Shown here piece after piece: positions 53,466 to 64,000 of a stretch of 64,000 nucleotides of DNA. This stretch comes from Macrotis lagotis (taxonomy: Eukaryota > Chordata > Mammalia > Peramelemorphia > Peramelidae). The stretch is from the NCBI RefSeq assembly GCF_037893015.1, contig NC_133665.1, positions 107,195,971 through 107,259,970 of the forward strand. The letters are read 5' to 3'. The position numbers and the translations under genes were made by a program. Numbering within the stretch: position 1 is the first letter of the stretch; every line of letters starts with the position of its first letter. The notes beneath the pieces are model-generated. The model made no database searches. It was not told the origin of the DNA and saw only the letters and a program-made list of their open reading frames with translations.

Positions 53466-55401
53466 AGGAGGAAAGCATCCGTCTGCCCCAACTCTCTACT
53501 GCAGTAGTCCTATCTTCTGCCCAGAAAAAGCTGCTCCCAGTGCTGCTGGGACTCTCGGTTCCCCTGTCACCAGGCAGGCCTGGGTCATGCATTGTCCCTT
53601 TGGAGGACAGGTGGAAGATATAGGAATTAAGGAAGGGCACCATGTGCCCCACACATATAAGACTTTTGTCTCCATCTTGCTGCCACCTGTGAAGGGGGCA
53701 TGTGAGCACATGGATGGACTGCTGGCAGCCCGCCTGCCTCTTCTGCTCATCTTTTTAGACTCTATCAGTGTTTGTTAAAAAAAAAAAAGTGACTATGGAA
53801 AGAAGATCTCTGAGCCCAAGCTGATTCTTACAGGTAGCATTAGAATGAAAAAAGTTTGGGCCAGGTGAAGCACATTTTGGGACTAGCAGTGAAGTTGGGG
53901 TTGACTCTGCTGGGGAGAGCTTGGCTTCTGAGGGTGGAGGAGCTTCCTTTGCTTAGGGGTCAGGGAGACCTGAGGAGGACCTGCCATTTCCTAGGAAGCA
54001 GGGATGATGAGAGGCCAAGACCAAGGAGTTAAAGACGTGTTCTTATACTGCCTATAAAGCTCTTCTTTCTACCTATCTGCCCGTGTGTGCATATAATTGG
54101 GATCTTATTGACTTGAGTTAATGGTTATATGAGTAGAGGGCGGGGAGGGATGGGAGCATCCAATAATTCCATCTTTGTGGGTTAATCTTATTGCAATAGC
54201 ACATATAGCCAAAAGCTGGGTAAGGTATGGCATGTTGAAGAGAGCCAATCTGATGCCCCCTCAAACCAGAGGTCATTGGATAGAGGGGATGGTACCTGTG
54301 GCCAATGCAGAGCCTTGGCATCTTTCTCTCACTGTGCAGGTAGCCGAGTCTCTTCTAAAGAAGAGATCAAGACACAAAGGGTGTTAATAGTCTTAAGTTA
54401 CATCTACTTTTCTCTCAGAGGCCAGCACAAAAAGGAAAATGTAAAGGTTTGAGGAATGAGTAAAAAATTTAAAACAGTAGAAAAGAGGATGGGAGATGAT
54501 GGTGGTCTTCATTCCAATAGCTTAAGAATGCTGGGGACCAAAAGCAGCAACTCACGACGTAGTTTACTGAGTCTTCTAGGTCCTGGGGAAGCTGTGCCTC
54601 AACAACCATTCATTGAGGCATGTGCTCAGGACAAAGCCACCAGGAGCCAGTCCTCAAAGAACTGCTTTATTTATACTGAGAGTCCAGGCTCCCCATTCAA
54701 GTGGTCCTTTTAAAAAACACCCCCATGAATTTTAGTCCCAACAGATGTCCCTATTTGGAGAGACCCCAGCCCTGGGGATGAAGGCTATTTCAGCCTCATA
54801 TGTACTGCCTGACCCCAGCCAAGGGAAAACCAAATTGCAATACTAACAGATCCTGGGATGGAGGAGTTAGGAATGGCAGAGGGCCAGAGGTGTCCCAGTG
54901 CTGGACCTTGTCATATCCAACCTTGGGCCTGGTGCTGGGTCTCCAGAACTTTTTTTGGCAAATCCTTGCCTAGTAGCAGAGGGCAGAAAGAGGGATTACT
55001 CTACCAACAAAGATCTGCCACAAAGTCAGAGGAATAAGGTTACCCCATTGAGCCTGGTTGCTAAACCAATCAACTGGGATCACAAGGCTGAGTCTTGAGC
55101 CAGGTTGCAGGCCATGTGCTTCCTGCTCCTGGACTTAGTGGTTGTCTGGTGGCTGAGCCAGGCCTTAGGGGCATAGTGTTGGCAGGGGCCATGTGTCCAG
55201 AAGTATCAGCAGAGTGTACATGGTGTGACCCCATAGACCTTTCAAAAGGATTTCTCTCCTCGCCTTCTCTCCTTGGGAAGCAGTCAGCTTCTGGGTATGG
55301 CTGAGCAGGAAGATAAGGAGAGGCAGCAGGGTGGTTCAAGTGGTGTGACCACTGACCAGGCTGGGGAGAGGGAGTTGTGCCCCTGGGCTGGGAGATCTGG
55401 G
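53466..55401. other. Convergent 3' UTR region of CYB561D2 and TMEM115
   Basis: No further coding frame is recognised. The left part should be CYB561D2 3' UTR. The part from about 54650 rightward should be TMEM115 3' UTR. Between roughly 53800 and 54600 I see no element. Confidence 0.6.
54666..54671 (-). terminator. TMEM115: TMEM115 poly-A signal AATAAA
   Basis: Minus-strand AATAAA about 730 bp after the TMEM115 stop (55402). The implied 3' UTR faces the CYB561D2 3' end. Confidence 0.7.
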
Positions 55402-58400
55402 TTACAGCTGGGGAGGGGCTTCCTCGAAGGTGATCAGGCTGGACTCAGGGGCAGCCCCTTTCCCAGGGGGCTTGGGGCTTTTCTCAGGGAGCAGGGGGCT
55501 GTCCACCTTGCTTGTGGCTTCATCATCATCATCATCCATGCTAGGCCACGCAGACTGGTCTTCTACTCGCTTCAAACGCTCATTTAGGGCCTTCAGGGCC
55601 AGTTGCCTGAGGAAGAAAAGACATGGGAGAATTACTGAACCAGGCCTTGACTGCATCAAAATCTGTTTCTGGCTCCCAGAGTCCTCTTTTCCTGAATTTC
55701 TTTTCCAGATAACTCATAACATATCCCAACTATGTTCCCCTTTTTCATGTCTTTATAATTCTGAATACAATTAGCTCCTTTTCTAAGCAATTTTAAGTCA
55801 GTTTGGTCAGATTTGAGTCTATACATAGCCCAGTACCCCCACTCATTTTCCCCTCATTTAATGGGAAGCACACTAAAGTTGAAGTTAGGATCTCTCTGAG
55901 CTTGATTTTACATCTGTAAAGTGAGGAGGATATTTAGACAAGCCCCTTTAGGCTGTTGTGACAGGTGAAGGGTATATAAAGCACCTCATAAATCACAAGC
56001 ACTGTACACTATTGGGCGGCTCTTGCTGATCGCCTCTCCACCACTTCAGACCCATGGACCATCCTTCCTTCCCTGGCTGGCAGTGTCATTCCTAGCTACA
56101 GAAGGAATTTCAGAGGCTCCAGTGCAGGTGCTGGGAGAAGTCCTTTCAGGACCAGGTCCTCTTAGGCAGGAGCTACACTATCTCTGAATCTAGGGAGTGG
56201 GAAGCAGTCCTTGGGATAAGATGGAACAAGGAATTTAAGTCAGGAATCCCTAAGGAGTGAATACTTTGTAATTGTTGACACATGTGCCTGCAGGCTTTGA
56301 AGATCCCAAGTACTCATGCCATGTAGGTCTGATATCACTTGAAGGGAAACCGAGACAATTCTGAGTCTTGCCAGGGTCAACTGTCCCTCCAGCTCCCCCT
56401 GGGCCTAATTAGGTACACCTTATCAGGGGCAGGTGCTGGTAGAACTCCTAGACCACTTTCATTAAGTGGCCTGGCCCCAGACCGACTCAGCAAAGAATAA
56501 TGTTCTACAAGTTCTGGGCATCAGACTAGAGTCTGAGGAACAGAACACAGAACCTCCTTTTCCTTTCTCTTGGTTTTCCTTCTAGTTGGGGTTTATCTCA
56601 ATTCATCCCCTCTGATGGCCTCAACACAGAGTTAGATGGTATTTCCTTTTTTAAAAAATTCTTATTTTTTTTTACAAGGCAATGGGGTTAAGTGACTTCC
56701 CCAGGGTCACACAGCTAGGTAATTACTAAGTGACTGAGGCCGAATCTGAACTCAAGTCCTCTTGACTCCAGAGCTGGTGCTTTATCTACTGCACCAGCTA
56801 GCTGCCCCAGTGGTATTTCCTAATAGAGCAGCACAAGATTCTGGGGACCAGAGTCTTGGCATCATCGTTTGATTTGTGCTTTGTTATTCCCTATATGAAC
56901 CTAGGCAAACCCCTCTCTGGGCCTTAGTTTTAAAAGAGAGGCAGGTATAAGTATATGAGAGATGAGGAACCTGGAGTCCAGGGGTTCTGGTAACTGTTGG
57001 TGCTGATTAGACCCCAGAGTGAAGTACTGAGCAGTGCCCAATGTGTCCTCACTTAAAAGATGATCCTGGAACATAAATGAATGTGGAGTAGTTTTAGAGA
57101 CTGGGGTCCATTAGGAAGTTCGGCTATGTGGTGCTGGTAGGCCAGGCTTGCTAATTGATCATCTGTACTTCCCTAATCTATCCCATGATCCTGGTGGCTT
57201 TCCTAGACCCTGTCAGAGCTGGTAGAAACCTGCTTAACCAGCTAGGAACAGGGAGGGCTGGGACCCTCACCTACCTGTCTGTGTTCTCTGGACACTGCTA
57301 AGCTGACCCAAGAGTTATCTGTTCCATTTCCCAGTCAGAAGAGAACAAATAACTGTCAAGCCTATTTTTGCATCTAGTCTGAGAAAGAGAAAAACCAGTA
57401 TGTTCCTGCCACACATGGATGGGGACAGGAATGCTGAGAGGAGAAGACTGGGCTTGGGAACAGGATACTATTCTAGGAATCTTCCTCAGGATAAGGAGTA
57501 GCTTTAGGCTCCAGGGAAGAGGTAAAAATGTTTACTGGTCCCACGCCTATTCTCCAGAGAGGTCAGTTGGGACCTCTGCTCTGGGTTCACAGAAGGACCA
57601 GAAATGAAGTTCAACTTCAAAGGAAAACCAAAGCCCACCTACTTAGTGAGGCTTCTTGCCAAGAAGTTTGTTTCATGTTCCCTGGAAAAAAACAGAGGAC
57701 CTGGCTGTCTGCCCCCTTCTGACACTTTCTCAATGGGTGGTTCTGATCAATGCAATTCTTTTCTGAATTTTAATTTCCCTCTGAGTCCAATGGGGTTAAC
57801 TATACTGGCATTACCTTTTTCACAGAGTTGGGAGGTCTGTGAAAATGTAGACAGTATACACTTTCTAAAATGCTCTTTTAGACCCCTGACCCCAGCTGAT
57901 TGTTCCAAAGGCATCATCATCATCATCAAGAATGAACTTGAAGGTGGGTGAGATAGAATGCTGATGTGGTTCAGTGGAGGGATTCTTTGTCTTACTGGAA
58001 AGGCTATGATTTCATGTAAGTGTGAATAATTTGGCTGAAGTCTAGCTTGATTTACAGGGAGTGAAAAAGCAGTTTTCCCTGGGGAAGCAGAATGAGCTGA
58101 TTAATTCAATGGGTCTGTCAGTCCCCAAAGAAGTTTCAGGAGAGAAATGAAGCAGCAAGCTTGACCTGCCAAGAGGGAGAGCTTTCTGGCAATATGTCCT
58201 AGCTTTAAACCTACATGAACTGAATTTAGCTGAAAAACTTGAAGGTCTAAGCATTTGGATATTTAGGTGAACCCAAGACTGTAAAGAAATTATCTAATTA
58301 TAGCAGAGATTAAATTAGTGAGTTCTAGTCCTCATACAGACCTTACAACATCGACAGAAACTTCAGATTCATAAAATGGATGACCTAGAGGGGCCAGAGA

Positions 58401-59992
58401 GAGGATTGAGGGTCCTGAGGTTTCTGAGGATGCCAAAGTCAGCCCAGTGGACTCAAGAACTCAGATGGCTCTGTGGCTTACTATCTCCATGGCCGGTAGG
58501 CAACTCCCATTTTTTTCTGAGGAGAGAGATTAAGAGCAGATTCCAGAGCACTAGTGAGCACCGGGTAGATAAGAGCCAGAAAAAGAACTCAAGACTTGAA
58601 CTTTCACCATGTCTTACATGCAAAGAGAACCAGGATCTTGGTTCAACCCCTAGGTCAAGCCTGAGACCGTTCTGAACAAGTGGTCATTCAGCTTCCTCCT
58701 TCTCTTCCTTCTGGCCTCAAAAACAATCAGATTAGATCTATAGCTTTGTCCTGGCACCAAAGGAAGGAGGACCTGATGGTTTCTATGTTGGAGCTTCAGC
58801 TCTAGGCAAAATGACAGGAAAAGCTGGATGTTCAGTGACAGCTCAGAAATGGGAGTAATGGGAATGAGTCCCTTAGGAGAAGCATGAAGTCTAAGTACCT
58901 GAGTCCCAAGGAAGGCCACAGTGGCTGATGAGGACACTCCAAAGTGTAAAGTGGAGTTGGGAATGGCCAAGTAACTCGTGGCTTTTGGACCCTGCCCTGT
59001 CCTGTTTGACCCCGGGCAAACACTGCAGCTTCAGGCCTCAGGTTTTCCTTCAGTAAGTGTGTGTGTGTGTGTGTGTGTGTGGGGGGGGGGCTGGAGTGGA
59101 GGAATTCTGGATCTAAGAGCCTGCGGGCCTACCTTCTGCGCTCAGCATCCTGGGGGTCTGTGCCTGGGAGGCTAATGGTGATGGATGAAGGCGCCCCCAC
59201 ATCATAGCGCTTCACAGTCTTTCTGCAGACCTTCACCTTCACCAGGAGGCTGTGCACCAAGTTTGCCACCAGGGCCACCACAGGCTGCAGGATTTCGGGG
59301 AAGAAGGTGGCAAAGGCAAAGTGGTCCGACATGTCCCCCCTGCCTCGGCTGTGGCGCTGGTAGAAGCGCAAGTAGACCCAGCCCGAGAGCGCCCCGAAGC
59401 CATAGGAGGCCAGGGCGCTGCTGTCCACCAGCGGGGTGAGGCGCAGCAGCGCCAGGGAGGCCAGCAGCAGCATGGGCACCACCCGCATCCGCACCTGGGG
59501 CACCTTCAGCACCACGCTGTCCCCCATGGTCTGCTTGAGGGCCACCAGGACCCCGCCCAGGAAGCCCAGCACCCCGTGGATGCGCACGGTGAAGAGATAG
59601 GCCAGGTTGAAGGAGGCCATGTAGGTGAGCAGGTAGGCCAGGGCCCCCAGCAGCCCCACGGACACGTTCACCACGGCGAAGAACACCAGCAGCTCCAGGG
59701 CCCCCCAGAGCGGCTCCAGCAGCTGGCCCGCCGCCACCACCGTGGCCAGGCTCAGGGCCACGTCCCACGCGTGCAGCTCCACCAGCCCGTGCGTGGCCAG
59801 GGTCCAGACCCAGAAGTTGGGCGGGAAGAGGTAGCCGGGGGTCACGGCCAGGCCCAGCCCCGTGTCCAGCGCGAAGGACAGCAGGTAGAGCAGCAGCACG
59901 GCGGCGCACAGGGCCTTCACCACCACGCTGGCGCCGGCCAGGGCGGCGCCCAGGGGCAGGCGGGCGCCGGGCCCCAGCGCCGGGGGCTGCAT
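55402..59992 (-). CDS. TMEM115: TMEM115, Golgi rhomboid-like membrane protein
   Basis: There are two coding exons on the minus strand, 59133-59992 and 55402-55606, joined in phase 2 (codon AG|G, Arg), giving 354 aa (human 351 from memory). The start is MQPPALGPGARLPLGAALAG. Several hydrophobic helices follow in residues ~20-220, including VVVKALCAAVLLLYLLSFAL and VFFAVVNVSVGLLGALAYLL-type segments. The rhomboid-like domain is followed by the conserved YDVGAPSSITISLPGTDPQD and a cytosolic tail with a DDDDDE run, ending SSLITFEEAPPQL. TMEM115 is a multi-spanning Golgi protein that binds the COG complex and affects retrograde transport and glycosylation (established). It lacks the rhomboid catalytic pair as far as I can see. 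The single intron (about 3.5 kb) has few repeats. Confidence 0.97.
55607..59132 (-). other. TMEM115: TMEM115 intron, about 3.5 kb
   Basis: No coding exon is seen. It holds a MIR-like piece near 55890-56010, a WSINE-like SINE (56649-56810) and a (GT)n run at about 59057-59082 followed by G10. The remainder is unique-looking sequence. Confidence 0.65.
56649..56810 (-). mobile_element. WSINE-like SINE with 11-bp target repeats
   Basis: The repeats 'tggtatttcct' lie at 56638-56648 and 56811-56821. Confidence 0.9.
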
Positions 59993-59994
59993 GT

Positions 59995-60210
59995 TCCGGG
60001 GACGCCGCGCCGCCCGGGCCTGGAGACGGGGCCGCGCCGCCCGGGCCAGGAGACGGGGCCGCGCCGCCCGGGCCTGGAGACGGGGCCGGGCCCCCGGGCC
60101 AGGAGACGGGGCCGCGCCGCCCGGGCCAGGAGACAGGGCCGGGCCCCCGGGCCAGGAGACGGGGCCGCGCCGCCCGGGCCAGGAGACGGGGCCGGGCCCC
60201 CGGGCCCGCG
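59995..60210. repeat. GC-rich minisatellite at TMEM115 start codon
   Basis: About seven units of 26-27 bp, each with 'ggagacggggcc' and either 'gcgccgcccgggcca' or 'gggcccccgggcca', begin directly upstream of the ATG (59992). Two unit types alternate, which suggests higher-order duplication. They would lie in the TMEM115 5' UTR. Confidence 0.92.
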
Positions 60211-60588
60211 GGGCGCCCCGAGCGGGCCGGGCCGCCTCGGGCCTCAGGCTGCGGCCTCCCCCATCCGCCGCCGGGGGGCGCCCGCCCCGCCTTCCTGCGC
60301 GGGGCCGGGGCTCAGCGCCGAGGGCCCGCCCCGCCGAGGGGCCCGAGTGCTGCGCGGAGGCCGAGTCCGCTCCCGTCGCGGGACCCGCCGCCGGCTTCCC
60401 TCAGGCCGCGGCCTCCGCCGCCGCCGCCGTCGCAGCCGCCCCCGAGTCCTCCGGGGCCGACAAACAGGCCCCTGCGCCTGCGCAACGGCAGCGGGCCGCT
60501 CCGCGTCTCTCTGCCCCGACGGATGACGGGACTCGGAGTCCGCGTCCCGGAGTGAACGGCGCCTGCGCCCGTTGGACCGAAAGGAAGG

Positions 60589-60610
60589 GGCATGGTGGGA
60601 GTTGTAGTCC
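60589..60610 (-). promoter_or_regulatory. ZNF143/SBS-type motif at TMEM115 promoter
   Basis: The minus strand reads 'ggactacaactcccaccatg' and continues 'cc', close to ACTACAACTCCCAGCATGC. It is within about 250 bp of the CACNA2D2 transcript end. Confidence 0.7.
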
Positions 60611-60851
60611 CGGGGCGGGATGCGCGGGGCGGGATGCGCGGGGCTTCTGCTCCCGGAAGGACCGCCCCGGGCGGGGCGGCAGCCGCGGCGGAGTGAGGGG
60701 GAGACGGAGTCGGGGGGCGGGGCCCCGTGGGGCCGAGAGAACGGGGTGATTCGCGCAAGCCGGCCCCCTCCCCCTCCCTCCCCCCCCAGACTCGAGGGGC
60801 CGTGGGGGGGCCACGGAAAGGGAACGATTTGAAGTGAAAATATGAACATTA

Positions 60852-60857
60852 TTTAAT
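60852..60857 (-). terminator. CACNA2D2: CACNA2D2 poly-A signal ATTAAA
   Basis: Minus-strand ATTAAA within 'cagttattaaataatgttca'. Cleavage is expected near 60835. Confidence 0.7.
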
Positions 60858-62580
60858 AACTGATTTTTTTGTAATAAACCATTTGAAAATATTTTACAAG
60901 GAATCACACACACGATATTTTACAAAGTTTCTCATCTTTTTTGTCGCTTTTGTGTCCGACTTGTCTGTACAAAAAAAAACAAAACCAAAAACCAAAAACC
61001 CAAACAACGCAGAAAAAAAGGAAAAGGCCCCGGGCCCCTCCCCTGGCCCACCCTCTCCTTGGCCTGGCGGGGAGAGGGGGCGGCCGGAGGGGGCCGAGCC
61101 GGATGGGAGATGAGCTGAGCCAGACCCAGCGGCTGCTTGGACGACTACCTGGTGGCTTCTGTTGAGTTTTTCTGTTTTTAAACTTAAAATATATATATTA
61201 TATATTTATTTATATTTCTGTATACGCCTTGGTTTCCTTGTTTTTTTTTCTTTTTTTTTTCTTTTTTTAAATTCTCCAGTGAGCACCTGACTATAAACTA
61301 CAGAATTACACACACTCCCAAGACACAGCTGGCAAGCGAGTGGGTGCCAGCAAGGACCAACACACACTAAGAAAGCAACAAGCAACAGGACCATTAATTA
61401 ATGAAGCATTAATTAATGAATCATCCCTTCCCCCCCTCCTTTCCAGCCTTAGAGGAAACACCTCCCCCCTCCCCCCTTGCTCTTTAGTGACCTGCCCCTC
61501 CCCATACTGGAGGATTTGGGGAATGGAATTGGAATGCTCTGAATCCCCCAGCAACCTGCCCCAGGCCCTGCCTGACAGTGTCTATGTGTGTGGGGGATGG
61601 GTGGGGACTGGGTGTTTTGGCCTCAGTGTGGATTCCTGGGTGGGGTGAGCACCTGTGCACAGGTGCCAGGTTGCGGGGGTGTGGCCTTGGGGATGTGAGG
61701 TAGCCCCATCAGTGTCTTCCTCTGCTGAAGTCACCTCTAGGAAGGGCTAGGGGACCAGAGTGAGAAGGGGTCTATGGAGTCTAAGAGTGAGGGGGGGAAG
61801 GGCATGGCACTGATCAGAGGGCACTGGCGGCATGGCGCAGCAATCAGATGATGAGTGCTGCGTGGGTGGTACCCTACCTGCTCCCTTACCCAGGTGTGGC
61901 CAGGACACCTAGCTGAGGTTTGGGGGAGGAGTCTGACAATCTGCATAGGGTTGGGGTAAGTGTGTAAGGGTGTGTGAATGTGTGTGTGTGTTAGTGTGAA
62001 CGCTTGCTCAGAGCCGGGGAAGTATCATCCACCTGACACTGAACAGTGATGGAGGGTAGTATGTCTTGGTCGGGGGGCGGGGAGAAGGGGGTGAAGCAGT
62101 CGGCCTTAGCCACTCTCTGCCTGGCCTGATATTTGGCACAGTTTGATATTCACCTTTGGAGCCTCAGGGTGAGGGTGGAAGGGAGGGGGGAGGCAACAAT
62201 GGATGAGGGTCAGGACCTGAACTGGGTGAAGTAGTGGAGAAGAGAGTGTTTCCTGGGAGGAGGTGAGAAGAGAGAGAAGGAACAAACAAGTGTTCAGCCC
62301 CCAAGCGCTGAGACGTCACCAAGCCTCCAGGTTGCAGACTCCCTCCCCACCCCCACCCCTTTCCATAAGGCTTTATGATTATCACCCTAATGATGATATA
62401 TGTGTTTGTGTGTATATGTCCCTTTAAATTCTACAATGTTGTGATGCTGTACCATTTCTTTGTATGCGTGTGTTTCTATTTAGCTATTTCTATTTCCATC
62501 TGAGTCTGTGTCTAGGTACCATGCCTCTTTTGGGTACCAAATAGACAAAATGACCTTTGAGGTCTTTTCCAATTCTGACA

Positions 62581-62583
<3 letters not shown>

Positions 62584-62624
<41 letters not shown>
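62584..62624. repeat. (GT)n microsatellite in CACNA2D2 3' UTR
   Basis: About 20 uninterrupted GT units. Transcribed as (AC)n in the mRNA sense. Confidence 0.9.
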
Positions 62625-62626
<2 letters not shown>

Positions 62627-63443
62627 ATGTGTCCTCCCTGTAGCCAGGTTCTAAGTTCAGTGGTCAGGGTTTAGAACCCTGTGCTCCAGTCCGGGTAGCT
62701 GCCTGCCAGGGACATAAGGGCTGGGAGCTGACAGGTCCTTTGGGGAGATCTATCCTGGTTGATAGATTCTTTACCTAGTTCTGAACTTGGTATGTCCCTG
62801 GCAGGGCCCCTTCCTGACTCTTGGGTGATGCACTGAGATCCAGCAATGAGGACAAGATGTTTGTGTATATATGGGGAGACTGAGGGCTGAATTTACAAAG
62901 GGACTCTGACATCTAATATCTTCCTCAATTCTTTGCCCCACAGAGTTGAACCTCCTAGTCTTTATTCCCTACTCATTCTCTGGGGTATCTAGATCTTCAG
63001 AGGTAAGAGGAGAAGGCTGGGGAACTGAGGCCATAGGAAGCTTGACCCCAGCTCTTGTTAGAATTAGTGAGTCTGAGTAATCTGCAGGGGATGGGGAGTG
63101 AGAATGGTGATTGTGAGGGTTGATGCTACCCCCTCCCAGCCCAACCCAGGCCAGCCCAGGCCAGCCTAGCCCAAGCTAGGCCAGTCCAGGTCCAGAACAG
63201 CAGGTGCCTTTGGCAGCAGCACACACAGAGTGCCTGGGGGAGGGGGGGTATGTTTTGGGAGGGTAGGTGATCTTTTGACAGCAAAAACAGTAAGACATGG
63301 CATTGGGGTCTTCAAGGCTGTGGGACCTGTAGGAGGATCATCCCAGGCCCTACAGTCTGGGATATCCACTGTCCCCCAGGCTGTGGGAGATGGGCACAAG
63401 AAGGGAAGGACTGCTGAGTAAAAGGGTTGGGGCTGGGGGGGGT

Positions 63444-63840
63444 TCAGAGGTGGTGGATGGGCTCATTGTAAGGCCAGGGCAGGGGCAGGGGTGCCAGGCC
63501 CAGGAGGAGCAGCAGTTGCAGGGACATCAGGATGCCCAGGGATGCTCTGAAGGAGGCTCCTCGACCACAGTCTGAGGTATCTTCCTGTTGGCACACAAGT
63601 GGTCAGGATGTTGGGGAGAAGGGGCAGCCGGACTTTTGGAGGACTATGTCTTTTGGATTCCTCATTCCCCTTCTCTGCCCCATCCCTTATCTCTCATTCT
63701 CGCTCCCCGGGCACCTATAACTGTGACGGACTAGCAGTCTTCTATCTTGCTGCTTACCGTTGCATTGTAGTCAAAGCAGATGTGAGGTCCTTTCCTATAG
63801 CGTGGTTTCTGTACCAGCTCACACTGCTCCGGCCCGTCAG
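63444..63840 (-). CDS. CACNA2D2: CACNA2D2 last two coding exons (calcium channel alpha2/delta-2)
   Basis: The minus-strand exon 63758-63840 encodes [20 protein letters not shown] then CFDYNAT. The final exon 63444-63584 encodes [20 protein letters not shown] then [20 protein letters not shown] and EPIHHL, stop. Both have GT-AG borders and agree with the human alpha2/delta-2 C-terminus as I recall it, including the cysteines, the NAT glycosylation site and the hydrophobic GPI-anchor-type tail. The protein is an extracellular auxiliary subunit that raises surface delivery of voltage-gated calcium channels and binds gabapentinoids. The gene continues beyond the right edge. The rest of the window (63841-64000) is intron with GT/TA-rich simple repeat. 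Confidence 0.95.
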
Positions 63841-63894
63841 CTGGGCATGGGGAAGGCGAGTCAAGGAAGCCAGTGACACAAAAAAGGAGAGTGT

Positions 63895-63990
63895 CTGTAT
63901 GTGTATGTGTGGTGTGTGTGTGTTTATATGTATATATGTATGTGTGTGGTGTGTGTGTATGTATATCTTTCTGTGTATGCATCTGTGTGG
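63895..63990. repeat. GT/TA-rich simple repeat
   Basis: Alternating 'gtgtgtgtgt' and 'tatgtatatatgta' units in the CACNA2D2 intron at the window edge. Confidence 0.85.
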
Positions 63991-64000
63991 GGTGTATGTA

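Larger units (their letters stand above)
59200..60820. promoter_or_regulatory. TMEM115: CpG island and promoter of TMEM115
   Basis: CpG-dense DNA covers exon 1 and upstream. It has an NRF1-like 'tgcgcctgcgca' at 60473-60484 and a ZNF143-type site on the minus strand at 60589-60610 ('ggcatggtgggagttgtagt'). The transcription start is probably between 60300 and 60600. Confidence 0.72.
60835..63443 (-). other. CACNA2D2: CACNA2D2 3' UTR, about 2.6 kb
   Basis: It follows the stop codon (63444-63446) and ends in an AT-rich block containing ATTAAA (60852-60857) and 'tgtacagacaagtcggacac', which I recall as the conserved end of human CACNA2D2 mRNA. A long (GT)n run lies at about 62584-62624. Confidence 0.75.

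Noticed and set aside
59202-60526. Long plus- and minus-strand frames opposite TMEM115 exon 1 and in its CpG island
   Set aside because: They mirror the TMEM115 codons or are Arg/Gly/Pro-rich products of GC-rich DNA, with no family similarity.

Overview
The window is vertebrate genomic DNA from a marsupial, most likely an Australian one. It has GT-AG introns, CpG-island promoters and a high density of marsupial SINEs. The dominant SINE carries the segment reading 'cttaataattacctag' and ends 'gccttgcaaaaa', which from memory matches the WSINE/WALLSI type of Australian marsupials better than the opossum SINE1. Old MIR/MAR-type SINEs, L2, CR1-like and L1 fragments fill the introns. I saw no LTR element, tRNA, rRNA or CRISPR array.

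Gene order matches the human 3p21.31 tumour-suppressor cluster: RASSF1 (-), ZMYND10 (-), NPRL2 (-), CYB561D2 (+), TMEM115 (-), CACNA2D2 (-). RASSF1 enters as the first 64 bases of its shared exon 3 (1-64), the isoform C first exon (5480-5632), exon 2 (23165-23271) and the isoform A first exon (31610-31940). Its introns are swollen by repeats to more than 31 kb. ZMYND10 (12 coding exons, 446 aa), NPRL2 (11 coding exons, 380 aa), CYB561D2 (3 coding exons, 222 aa) and TMEM115 (2 exons, 354 aa) are complete and intact by my hand splicing, with every junction in frame. The last two coding exons and the 3' UTR of CACNA2D2 close the window.

The genes are packed tightly. NPRL2 ends about 270 bp before the ZMYND10 start codon, and a near-perfect RFX X-box lies in that gap, fitting the ciliary role of ZMYND10. 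NPRL2 and CYB561D2 diverge from a shared CpG island with ETS, NRF1-like and repeated ZNF143-type motifs. CYB561D2 and TMEM115 converge tail to tail. TMEM115 begins only a few hundred bases from the 3' end of CACNA2D2. The products act in different processes: RAS/Hippo-type signalling (RASSF1), dynein-arm assembly (ZMYND10), amino-acid sensing through GATOR1 (NPRL2), transmembrane electron transfer (CYB561D2), Golgi traffic (TMEM115) and calcium-channel trafficking (CACNA2D2).

The most unusual feature is a five-copy GC-rich tandem array at the 3' edge of NPRL2 exon 10 (about 44340-44830). Each unit repeats the last ~19 codons of the exon plus its 5' splice site, giving five near-identical donors. 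Two of the four decoys would keep the reading frame. Other tandem arrays sit in the RASSF1C leader and at the TMEM115 start codon. Coordinates come from reading splice sites by eye, and repeat family names are from memory without a database search.
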